A DNA stretch of 14,040 nucleotides, from positions 1 through 14,040 of the forward strand of contig DHJP01000145.1 of the NCBI GenBank assembly GCA_002404395.1. The letters are read 5' to 3'. Both the position numbers and the translations under genes were made by a program. Of the stretch, positions 1 to 6,850 are shown one piece after another. Positions within the stretch are counted from its first letter, which is position 1. Every line of letters starts with the position of its first letter. Source of the DNA: Clostridiales bacterium UBA4717 (GTDB taxonomy: Bacteria > Bacillota > Clostridia > Oscillospirales > CAG-272). The notes beneath the pieces were generated by a model. The model was not told where the DNA came from and did not search any database. It was given only the letters and a program-made list of their open reading frames with translations.

Positions 1-28
1 CCGCCGTAGGCGGCTCATAAAACAAACG

Positions 29-60
29 GCAATTTTCGCAGGCGAAGCCTCGGAAATTGC
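29..60. other. Imperfect hairpin of repeat copy 1
   Basis: The arms pair as 29-38 with 51-60 (ten pairs, one of them T-G), then one bulged C at 39, then AGGC at 40-43 with GCCT at 47-50, closing on a GAA loop: 14 pairs in all. A second small hairpin, AGC-GAA-GCT, lies at 63-71. Read on the minus strand, the direction of the yhbY operon, the stem is followed by CGTTTGTTTTATG, so it could act as a weak intrinsic terminator or a 3'-end stabiliser. That role is inferred from shape only. Confidence 0.75.
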
Positions 61-140
61 TAAGCGAAGCTGCCAGCCTCACTCATTTCAGACTATACCT
101 TCGCGGTCCACGCCGCACAAGGCGGCTCATAAAATAAACG

Positions 141-172
141 GCAATTTTCGCAGGCAAAGCCTCTGAAATTGC
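141..172. other. Imperfect hairpin of repeat copy 2
   Basis: This is the same hairpin as in copy 1, shifted by 112 bases. The loop is AAA instead of GAA, and one stem pair (149 with 164) has become a C-T mismatch. The stem is therefore slightly weaker, but the AGGC/GCCT tip and the outer AT-rich arm are kept. On the minus strand it is followed by CGTTTATTTTATG. It would be met before the copy 1 hairpin by polymerase leaving yhbY. Confidence 0.65.
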
Positions 173-240
173 TAAGCGAGCTGCCAGCCTCACTCATTTC
201 AGACTATACCTTCGCGGTCCACGCCGCCGTAGGCGACTCA

Positions 241-264
241 TAAAACAAACGGCAATTTCCGTTT
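241..264 (-). terminator. Possible weak intrinsic terminator after yhbY
   Basis: On the minus strand the bases 264 to 247 read AAACGG-AAATTG-CCGTTT, a perfect 6-bp stem with a 6-base loop. GTTTTA follows at 246-241. The stem is short and half AT, and the T run is only four long, so by itself it is a poor terminator. It lies at the junction of partial repeat copy 3 with unique sequence, about 50 bases after the yhbY stop. The larger hairpins of copies 2 and 1 follow and may do the work instead. Confidence 0.3.
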
Positions 265-311
265 CGGCTTTACCGACAATCGTGAAACAGAGATCACGCC
301 TTCACGCAATT
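259..311. other. Short non-coding spacer between yhbY stop and the repeat array
   Basis: This spacer is unique sequence with no reading frame. A small inverted repeat, CGTGA at 281-285 with TCACG at 294-298 (8-base loop), is visible. It has no T run on either side, so I do not call it a terminator. Nothing else is recognisable here. Confidence 0.5.
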
Positions 312-602
312 CTACGGAAGTATTATTTTTTTCTTTTCCTTCGATTCCTTGTAGAGTACGAACTTCGTACCTATCACCTGGACTGCTTCGGCTTCACAGC
401 GCTCGGCAAGCTCGGACGCTGCTTCGCGCGGAGAATACTCCGAATTTTCAAGCACTCTTAATTTGATAAGCTCACGCGCTTCAAGCGCATCCGAGATCTG
501 ACGGCACATATTATCGCCGATCCCACCCTTGCCGATCTGAAATATCGTATCTATGCCGTTTGCCAACGTACGCAGATACGCTCTCTGTTTACTTGTTATC
601 AT
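312..602 (-). CDS. yhbY: YhbY-type RNA-binding protein (CRM domain)
   Basis: This 96-residue protein consists of a single CRS1-YhbY (CRM) domain. The family binds pre-ribosomal particles or structured RNA; E. coli YhbY associates with 50S precursors. The N-terminal MITSKQRAYLRTLAN and the glycine loop GKGGIG (residues 24-29) are the family hallmarks. The basic tail KESKEKKK at residues 85-92 fits RNA binding. Length is normal for the family (about 95-100). The ATG overlaps the TGA stop of the preceding nucleotide pyrophosphatase gene as ATGA, and a GAAGGT motif sits 5 bases upstream, so the start is well supported. Translation is probably coupled to that gene. It is the last gene of the block, followed by the hairpin repeats. 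In many Firmicutes this gene lies near obg and nadD; here it sits downstream of ftsY-rdgB. Confidence 0.93.
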   Translation of the reverse strand: MITSKQRAYLRTLANGIDTIFQIGKGGIGDNMCRQISDALEARELIKLRVLENSEYSPREAASELAERCEAEAVQVIGTKFVLYKESKEKKKIILP

Positions 603-1309
603 ATTTTACCTTCAAAACTCCGAAGTATTGCGTCAAGCTGTGAAGCAAACTTCCGCATTGCATTTCCTCTGTGACTTACCTCATTTTTCTCATCCGAGGT
701 CAGCTCGGCAAAGGTCTTGCCGAATTTTTCTACATAGAAAAGCGGATCGTATCCGAAGCCGCCGTTCCCTCTTTCGGATCCAAGGATAACGCCCTCACAT
801 TCTCCGCGAACCGAAAAACCACGATAATTACGGTGCTCGTTAAGGGGGGCACCGTCAAGTGTACGCTCTATAAGAGTGCCCTCATTTAGAACAGTACCGT
901 CAAACGAATATAACGGATCATTTTCGGGAAACAGCAACGTGATCACCGAAACAAAACGTGCCGTGCGTCTGAACTTCGGCACCTCCGCTAATTTTTCAAG
1001 CAGTTTTCGGTTGTTTCGCTTATCGTCGCACGGTTCACCCGAATATCTCGCCGAATACACGCCCGGCTCGCCGTTCAGTGCATCGACTTCAAGCCCCGAA
1101 TCATCGGCAAGTCCGATCTTTCCGAAGCTTATCGGTACCGCCGCCTTGATTTCGGAGTTTGCTTCAAATGTGCTGCCGTTTTCCTCGATCTCGCCCGAGA
1201 AGCCTATGCTCTCAAGCGGAAATACGCAAATCGATCCGCCGAGCGGCAAAAGCAATTTGTTTATCTCTGCGATCTTATGTGCGTTGTGTGATGCAAGTAT
1301 AATATTCAT
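599..1309 (-). CDS. rdgB: RdgB/HAM1-type non-canonical purine NTP pyrophosphatase (XTP/dITP)
   Basis: The family hydrolyses dITP, XTP and related deaminated purine nucleotides to the monophosphate plus pyrophosphate, keeping hypoxanthine and xanthine out of DNA and RNA. Visible motifs are ILASHNAHKIAEI at the start (residues 4-16), ADDSGLEVDALNGEPGVYSA (68-87) with the catalytic and metal aspartates D69/D70, GGFGYDPLF (183-191), and SHRGNAMRKF near the end (212-221). At 236 residues it is longer than the usual 195-205. The extra length falls at about residues 121-165, between the VSVITLLFPEN strand and GECEGVILGSERG, as a polar loop not expected in the family core. All core motifs are intact, so activity is likely. 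The ATG overlaps the ftsY stop (ATGA), and the gene's own stop overlaps the yhbY start. Confidence 0.93.
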   Translation of the reverse strand: MNIILASHNAHKIAEINKLLLPLGGSICVFPLESIGFSGEIEENGSTFEANSEIKAAVPISFGKIGLADDSGLEVDALNGEPGVYSARYSGEPCDDKRNNRKLLEKLAEVPKFRRTARFVSVITLLFPENDPLYSFDGTVLNEGTLIERTLDGAPLNEHRNYRGFSVRGECEGVILGSERGNGGFGYDPLFYVEKFGKTFAELTSDEKNEVSHRGNAMRKFASQLDAILRSFEGKI

Positions 1310-2214
1310 ACTTCAAACAGTGCCTTTACAAAATCCGTACTTGAAAACTCCTGCATATCATCGGTCTTTTCACCGACTCCGATGAATTTCACGGGAATAT
1401 CAAGCTCTTTCTTTATAGAAAATACAATTCCGCCCTTTGCCGTTCCGTCAAGCTTTGTGAGCACAAGTCCCGTAATATCCGCGGCATTTTTAAATTCCTT
1501 TGCCTGATTTACCGCATTCTGACCGGTCGTCGCGTCAAGCACCAACAGCGTTTCGCGTGAAGCGTCCGGCAACTCTCTGTCGATAACGCGATTGATTTTG
1601 GCAAGCTCATCCATAAGATTTTTCTTGTTGTGAAGTCTGCCGGCAGTATCGATTATAAGCACATCGCATCCGCGCTTTTTGGCAGCGTTCACCGCATCGT
1701 ATACCACCGCTGCAGGGTCTCCGCCCTCATCGTGCTTTATAAGCTCAACGCCCACTCGCTCAGCCCAGACCGACAGCTGATCTATTGCCGCCGCACGGAA
1801 GGTGTCCGCCGCGGCAAGCAGTACGTTTTTGCCGTCTGCCTTAAGGCGGTTTGCAATTTTGGCGATCGACGTGGTCTTGCCGACTCCGTTTACCCCGATG
1901 ACGAGGATCACGGACGGCTTGGTATCAAGCTTCAGCGGTTCGGCTTCGCCGATCATCTCTTCAAGTATTGAACAAAGTGCCGCCTTTGCCGCTTCGGGAT
2001 CGCTTATGCGCTCGTCGCGAATGCGTTCCCTCAGCTTTTCGATTATTTCTTCAGATGAAGCAAAGCCCACATCCGCCATAATCAGCAATTCTTCAAGTTC
2101 TTCAAGCATATCTTCATCCACGCGGACAAAGCGCTTGAAAAGGCTGTTTACCTGTCCGAAAACCGACTCTTTGGTTTTGGTAAGTCCCGCCTTCAGTTTT
2201 TCAAAAAATCCCAT
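1306..2214 (-). CDS. ftsY: Signal recognition particle receptor FtsY
   Basis: FtsY is the SRP-receptor GTPase that docks ribosome-nascent chain-SRP complexes at the membrane for delivery to SecYEG. The N domain covers about residues 1-90 and the G domain about 100-302. The GTPase motifs are complete: GVNGVGKT (107-114), DTFRAAA (137-143), DTAGR (189-193), TKLDGTAKGG (253-262) and GVGEKTDDM (279-287). LLVLDATTGQNAVNQAKEF is typical of FtsY and helps separate it from Ffh, as does the absence of a methionine-rich M domain. At 302 residues it lacks the long acidic A domain of E. coli FtsY, as is usual in Firmicutes; membrane contact would come from the amphipathic N-terminus (MGFFEKLKAGL). The ATG overlaps the smc stop by one base (TAATG). 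The Shine-Dalgarno is weak, so translation probably depends on coupling to smc. Confidence 0.97.
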   Translation of the reverse strand: MGFFEKLKAGLTKTKESVFGQVNSLFKRFVRVDEDMLEELEELLIMADVGFASSEEIIEKLRERIRDERISDPEAAKAALCSILEEMIGEAEPLKLDTKPSVILVIGVNGVGKTTSIAKIANRLKADGKNVLLAAADTFRAAAIDQLSVWAERVGVELIKHDEGGDPAAVVYDAVNAAKKRGCDVLIIDTAGRLHNKKNLMDELAKINRVIDRELPDASRETLLVLDATTGQNAVNQAKEFKNAADITGLVLTKLDGTAKGGIVFSIKKELDIPVKFIGVGEKTDDMQEFSSTDFVKALFEV

Positions 2215-5200
2215 TATGCTTTTATACCAACCTTTTCTTCTATTTCGCCGACTTCAAGTGAAAGTATTTTGGAAATTCCCTTTTCGTACATAGTTACGCC
2301 GTAAAGCTTGTCTGCGATCTCCATCGTGGGACGGCGGTGCGTGATAACGATAAACTGATTGCGGTCAGAATAACGCTTGATATAATCGGCAAATCTGAAA
2401 ACATTCGCCTCGTCAAGCGCCGCCTCGATCTCATCAAAAATGCAAAACGGAGTAGGATTTACTCTGAGTATCGCAAATATAAGCGCGATAGCCACAAACG
2501 ACTGCTCGCCGCCCGACAACAGCATCAAACTCTTGATGATCTTTCCGGGAGGTGCCACACGTATCTCAATGCCGCAGGTCAGTACGTTTTCGGGATCCGA
2601 CAACGACAGCTCGGCTTCACCGCCGCCGAAAAGCTCTCTGAATACGATCCTGAAATTCTTATTTATCTCATCAAATGCCTTGATGAACACCTCGCGCATT
2701 TCGCCCTCAAGCTTTTCGATTATTTCAAGCAGTTCTCCGCGGCTCTTTTCAAGATCGGCAACCTGACCCGACAGGAAATCATAGCGTTCCTTTACGCTTG
2801 CGTATTCCTCAACCGCATTCACGTTGACCGAACCGAGTCCCTTGATCTTGTTGCGGTACTCCGTCTGTTCGGCGGCAGCAGCAGCACGAGTCGCACCGGT
2901 AAGCCTTTCATAGCCGCACTCAAGTGCGGTAGTGTATGTGAGCTCGTACTCGTCCCACAGCCTTGAAGTCATTTTGTCAAGTTCTCCGTCAAGCGTTGCG
3001 CGTCTGCCCTCAAGCTTCGTATACTCTCTGACCACATTTTCCTTACGGTCGTTATTTTCACGCAGCCTCTCGCGAAGCTCCATGAGCTTTTTCTCTATCT
3101 CACGGCCGCGTTCCGAATTGGCGGTGCGCTCAGACTCAAGCGCGGCGAGCTTGCCTTCAAGCTCGGATATGCGCACTCTGTCGTCTTCAATTACATTTTC
3201 CGCATTCGCGTTATCGCGGTCGAGTGCCGCGATCGCCTCGCGTGCCTCGGCTATAGAGCTTACTATCTCCCCTGCACGCTCTTCGCGTTCGCTTTGGAGT
3301 GCCTGCAGGTTTTCGGCATCGCGTCTGATCTCCGCCGCCTTGATATTGCGGTCTGCCGATTCCTTTTCAAGCTTTTCAAGGCTGTATTCAAGCTCGTACT
3401 TTTCGCTGTCAAGCTCAAGTCTCTCCTCCGAAAGCTTACTCATCTCTGCTTCAAGTTCGGCGATCTTTCCGACAAGCTCTTCGCATTCCGCGCCGCTCTT
3501 GCTCACGCTTTCGCCCAATTCACGCAGATCGTTTTCAAGCCCTTCGACCGTTCTGCGGTCGCTTTCCGCCTGGCTCTTAAGCACTTCAAGCTGTGTCGCC
3601 TCGGCATTTCTGAGCGATTCGATTATGGCAAGATTGCTCCTGACCGTGCCGGAATCACGGTTAAGCTGTTCGATTTTGTTTTCACATTCTCCGAGCTTGG
3701 AGTTTATCTCTTCAAGCCGCTGCTTCAGTTTCTTGACCTCAGCTTCCAGATGCTCGGATTCGCTGCCGCGAGTCAATATTCCGCTTTCGCGTTTAGCCGA
3801 GCCACCGGTAAACGAACCGCCGGCATTTATGATCTGTCCGTCAAGCGTGACTATCCTCACCTTGTACCCGGTTGCCTTCGCCATAGCAGTCGCATTATCT
3901 ATATTGTCAAATAACAATGTAGCGCCGAGCAGATTGCCGACGATCTGCGCAAACTTAGGGTCAAATTTCAGAACTTCGGTCGCAATTCCGCGAAAGCCCC
4001 TGTATCTGCCCGCCTCGGACGTGGATATTGGAGAGGTCCGTGCCTTCATTGAGGAGACCGGATAAAATGTCGCTCTGCCGGCATTTTTGTATTTCAGATG
4101 CCGCATGGCTGCCTTTGCAGTCGATTCGTTGTCAACGACAATATTTTGGAGATTTGCGCCGAGTGCGGTCTCGACCGCAAGGCTGTATTCGGGCTCTGTC
4201 GTTATCAGCTTTGAAAGCGGACCGTATATATTGCCCGCTCCGTCGATCGCTCCGCCCGCATATTCGTTCATCACAAATCTTACGCTCTGCGAATATCCTT
4301 CAAGCAACTCGTCCATACGCTTCAGCGCAGAAATACGGTGTTCTTTTGAATTAAGCTCTATATAACAGTTGTTGCTCTCGCCTTTAAGCGTCTCGCGCTC
4401 AGCTTCAAGCTTTGCACGCTTCTCATCAGTCTCTGAGCACAACGCCTTTGCGGAATTTATCTTTTCGTCGTAATCGTCTACCGTCTTCTCAGACTTTTCG
4501 ATCCTGTTTTCTATCAAAGCAAGATCGTCGCGGTACTTTTCTATATTTTCGACAAGCGAGTTCTCTTTGGCATCGCCGCTGTTTTTTACCGTTTCAAGTG
4601 CCGCCGTGCGCAACTTGAATTCGATCACCGTCTGCTCGTCGCTCTTATATTTTTCAAGCTTTCCGTCAATTCGCGACTCGTATTCGCTTATCCGTTCTTT
4701 AAACTCAAGCCGCTTTTTTTCGGCTTCGTTCTCTTCGGCAAGCAAAGCGTCAAGTAAAGACGATACCCTTGCGACTTCTTCCTTTGCGCTTTCGGTTGCG
4801 GAATTTGCCTCTGTAAGTTTAAGTTCAAGATTTTCTATTTCTTCTGTGCGCAAGCGCTTCATGGTTTCGCGGTGCGCAATATTGTTCTGCGCCACTTTTG
4901 AAGAACTGTCAAGCTCGTGAAGCTCATTCATCGCAGAAGTTATAAGCGAGGTAAATCGCTCATACTCCATTTTGTTTTCCTGAGACTGCTTGAACGAGCG
5001 TTCGTTCTGCGCTTCAAGCGAAGCGATCGTTTCTTCAAGTCCCTCAAGCTCCTCACGGGCAACCGCATACGCATCCGCCGCTTTTTTCGACTCTGCGGTA
5101 ATGCGGTCAATGTCATATATCCACAGTGATATGTCAGCGCGCTTCTTCACCTCGTAATATTCAAGGTACTTTCTTGCCTTTTCAGCTTCCTTTTCAAGCG

Positions 5201-5816
5201 GACCCACACGCGAGGCAAGCTCGCTTACGATATCATTCGCACGCGTCAGATTGTCGTTTACACCCGCGAGCTTTTTTTCGGCTTCGTTTTTTTTGTATTT
5301 GTATTTTGCAATTCCGGCGGCTTCTTCAAATATACCGCGTCGTTCCTCGCTTTTGAGCGAAATTATCTCCGCGATCCTGCCCTGTCCTATTATCGAATAC
5401 CCCGTTCTGCCGACACCGGTGTTCATAAACAGCTCGTGGATATCCTTAAGTCTGACCGGTTTTCGGTTTATGTAGTATTCGCTGTCGCCCGAACGGAAAT
5501 ATTTTCGCGTTACGGTGACTTCATCATACGGAATATCGGCACGTCCCGCTTCCTCGGTGTTATCAAATGTGACCGATACCTCGGCAAAGCTCATCTGGCG
5601 GCGTTTATCGGTTCCGCCGAAGATAACGTCCTCCATTTTCGTGCCACGGATGTTCCGTGACGAGATCTCTCCGAGCACCCAACGCATAGCATCGGAAATG
5701 TTGGATTTACCGCTTCCGTTAGGACCGACCACAATGGTAGAGCCGCGGTCAAAGCTCAGCACGGTTTTATCCGGAAACGATTTGAAACCGTTAAGCTCAA
5801 GCGATTTTAAAATCAC
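2214..5816 (-). CDS. smc: Chromosome partition/condensation ATPase SMC
   Basis: SMC forms the ring-shaped ATPase of the ScpAB condensin, which loops and segregates the chromosome. The 1200 residues show the full family layout. The N-terminal head has Walker A GPNGSGKS (31-38) and the Q-loop region SIIGQGRIAEI (Q145). A first coiled coil covers about 170-510. The hinge covers about 520-680, with its glycine motif GGSFTGG (666-672). A second coiled coil covers about 685-1030. The C-terminal head has signature LSGGEQ (1100-1105), Walker B FCIFDE (1124-1129) and the H-loop ITHRRPTMEIAD. The signature and Walker B (IFDEIEAALDEAN) differ mildly from the common LSGGEKALTAIAL and VLDEVDAALDEAN, and catalytic residues are kept. 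The start is GTG, overlapping the preceding stop as GTGA, with a strong ribosome binding site. No scpA or scpB lies in the window. Confidence 0.98.
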   Translation of the reverse strand: MILKSLELNGFKSFPDKTVLSFDRGSTIVVGPNGSGKSNISDAMRWVLGEISSRNIRGTKMEDVIFGGTDKRRQMSFAEVSVTFDNTEEAGRADIPYDEVTVTRKYFRSGDSEYYINRKPVRLKDIHELFMNTGVGRTGYSIIGQGRIAEIISLKSEERRGIFEEAAGIAKYKYKKNEAEKKLAGVNDNLTRANDIVSELASRVGPLEKEAEKARKYLEYYEVKKRADISLWIYDIDRITAESKKAADAYAVAREELEGLEETIASLEAQNERSFKQSQENKMEYERFTSLITSAMNELHELDSSSKVAQNNIAHRETMKRLRTEEIENLELKLTEANSATESAKEEVARVSSLLDALLAEENEAEKKRLEFKERISEYESRIDGKLEKYKSDEQTVIEFKLRTAALETVKNSGDAKENSLVENIEKYRDDLALIENRIEKSEKTVDDYDEKINSAKALCSETDEKRAKLEAERETLKGESNNCYIELNSKEHRISALKRMDELLEGYSQSVRFVMNEYAGGAIDGAGNIYGPLSKLITTEPEYSLAVETALGANLQNIVVDNESTAKAAMRHLKYKNAGRATFYPVSSMKARTSPISTSEAGRYRGFRGIATEVLKFDPKFAQIVGNLLGATLLFDNIDNATAMAKATGYKVRIVTLDGQIINAGGSFTGGSAKRESGILTRGSESEHLEAEVKKLKQRLEEINSKLGECENKIEQLNRDSGTVRSNLAIIESLRNAEATQLEVLKSQAESDRRTVEGLENDLRELGESVSKSGAECEELVGKIAELEAEMSKLSEERLELDSEKYELEYSLEKLEKESADRNIKAAEIRRDAENLQALQSEREERAGEIVSSIAEAREAIAALDRDNANAENVIEDDRVRISELEGKLAALESERTANSERGREIEKKLMELRERLRENNDRKENVVREYTKLEGRRATLDGELDKMTSRLWDEYELTYTTALECGYERLTGATRAAAAAEQTEYRNKIKGLGSVNVNAVEEYASVKERYDFLSGQVADLEKSRGELLEIIEKLEGEMREVFIKAFDEINKNFRIVFRELFGGGEAELSLSDPENVLTCGIEIRVAPPGKIIKSLMLLSGGEQSFVAIALIFAILRVNPTPFCIFDEIEAALDEANVFRFADYIKRYSDRNQFIVITHRRPTMEIADKLYGVTMYEKGISKILSLEVGEIEEKVGIKA

Positions 5817-6850
5817 GGCTGTACCTCCCTTCGGACATTTACCGATAATAATATATTATACCGTATAAACGAGTCGTTTTCAATAACTTTTATTTTTTTT
5901 ACACAATATTCATTTTGAAGTCTTTCGCGGTTGCGTCCGCGATGTCCCAGAACCTTTGAGGTCTCACCGCACGCGGCATAAATTTCAAGCTCGCTGTCTC
6001 GCAGCTTGTCAGCGATCCGTTTTTCCTCTATTGCCGCTTTAATGATATCATAATAGATCTCGGTTTCGACTAACTCGCCGAGTGCGCTGTGATAACCCTC
6101 AAACGCCTGCGATTCGGCAAGGTCCACACCCGATTGAAGTCCTAAACGTATACATTCCACTCCGCGCAGAATAAAATGCTTTTTTATCTCCTTACAACGA
6201 TAAACCGCTTCTTCTGTCGTAAGCGGTGCGTATTCGCCGCGGACAGTAAGCGCTTCAAGCCCGGTGCCGCTCAATACCACTGTCGGATATATTCTGGTAG
6301 CCGCCGCACCGTAATCGCAGATAATTCGTGCGGTTTCAAGCTCATCTTCAAGCGATGAACCCGGAAGTCCCACCATCATCTGCCCTACAAGCTCAAAGCC
6401 CGCATCAACAACAAGCTTCATCGCCGTGCGTGAAGCCTCGGAATCATGACCTCTCCTCGAAAGCGCAAGCACACGATCGTTCATGCTCTGTATGCCAAGC
6501 TCGACCGTTTTGACCGGATACCGCTTGAGAAATTTGATGATATCTTCGTTTATATAATCGGGACGGGTCGAAAGGCGTATGGAACCGACCCTGCCGAGCC
6601 GCACGTATTTTTGCGCAGACTCAAGCAGTTCCGTCATGCGCTCTTCACCGATGCCGGTGAAACTTCCTCCGAAAAAGGCGATCTGCACTTCGGTGCTCTC
6701 GCCGATCGTCTCAAGCGAGGCGGCTATTTCACATTCAACCAGCCCCGCATCAAAGTCCTTACATCCGGATATCGTGCGCTGATTACAGAAAATGCAGTCG
6801 TTCGGACATCCGAGATGCGGTATGAATATGGGAATATTTACGTGTCTCAT
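5813..6850 (-). CDS. Elp3-like radical SAM protein of unknown substrate
   Basis: This 345-residue radical SAM enzyme has the cluster motif CPNDCIFC (C15, C19, C22; CX3CX2C) at its N-terminus. FFGGSFTGI (59-67) corresponds to the SAM-binding GGE-like motif. ELGIQSMNDRVLALSRRGH and GQMMVGLPGSS follow, all typical of the Elp3/MiaB/NifB superfamily core. The C-terminal third resembles the extra domain found after the core in this subfamily. It lacks the GNAT acetyltransferase domain of true Elp3, so it is not a full tRNA U34 carboxymethylating enzyme. The substrate is unknown; an RNA target is a guess from the neighbours rnc and trmFO. The gene overlaps rnc (ATGA) and smc (GTGA). Placement between rnc and smc is, from memory, a recurrent clostridial arrangement. 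A coproporphyrinogen oxidase-like (HemN) assignment is less likely because the motifs fit Elp3 better. Confidence 0.85.
   Translation of the reverse strand: MRHVNIPIFIPHLGCPNDCIFCNQRTISGCKDFDAGLVECEIAASLETIGESTEVQIAFFGGSFTGIGEERMTELLESAQKYVRLGRVGSIRLSTRPDYINEDIIKFLKRYPVKTVELGIQSMNDRVLALSRRGHDSEASRTAMKLVVDAGFELVGQMMVGLPGSSLEDELETARIICDYGAAATRIYPTVVLSGTGLEALTVRGEYAPLTTEEAVYRCKEIKKHFILRGVECIRLGLQSGVDLAESQAFEGYHSALGELVETEIYYDIIKAAIEEKRIADKLRDSELEIYAACGETSKVLGHRGRNRERLQNEYCVKKIKVIENDSFIRYNILLSVNVRREVQP
5823..5830 (-). promoter_or_regulatory. Strong ribosome binding site for smc (GTG start)
   Basis: The minus strand reads AGGGAGGT, then six bases, then the GTG at 5816-5814. It lies inside the last codons of the radical SAM gene. 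It is the best Shine-Dalgarno seen in the block and fixes the GTG as the smc start; the next residues, ILKSLELNGFKSF, are the canonical SMC N-terminus. Confidence 0.8.

Larger units (their letters stand above)
1..258. repeat. Tandem array of a 111-112 bp hairpin-containing repeat (about 2.3 copies)
   Basis: Copy 1 spans 1-112, copy 2 spans 113-223, and a partial copy 3 spans 224 to about 258. Copies 1 and 2 differ at about 7 positions, including one deleted base that makes copy 2 111 bp long. A 48-base stretch, 69-116, is identical to 180-227. Copy 3 matches for about 35 bases and stops inside the left arm of the hairpin, where unrelated sequence begins. The array touches the window edge, so more copies may lie outside. 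No reading frame crosses it. It resembles the short palindromic intergenic repeats of the REP/MITE kind that sit after operon ends. The repeat family itself I do not recognise. Confidence 0.9.

Noticed and set aside
1..258. CRISPR array
   Set aside because: The repeated unit is 111-112 bp with no alternation of short repeats and unique spacers; the whole unit repeats.
1..258. tRNA or rRNA gene fragment
   Set aside because: There is no T-loop consensus, cloverleaf or rRNA-like block; the hairpins repeat with the unit.
281..298. Terminator at the CGTGA/TCACG inverted repeat
   Set aside because: The stem has five pairs with an eight-base loop and no T run on either strand.
876..1385. 169-codon open frame on the plus strand
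   Set aside because: It is antisense to the RdgB-type gene and the end of ftsY, both of which have clear family motifs.
2932..4065. Long serine-rich open frame of 377 codons on the plus strand
   Set aside because: It is antisense to the SMC coiled coil. The Ser-rich, low-complexity translation is what the complement of Glu/Leu/Lys-rich coiled-coil codons gives. No domain and no upstream ribosome binding site was seen.
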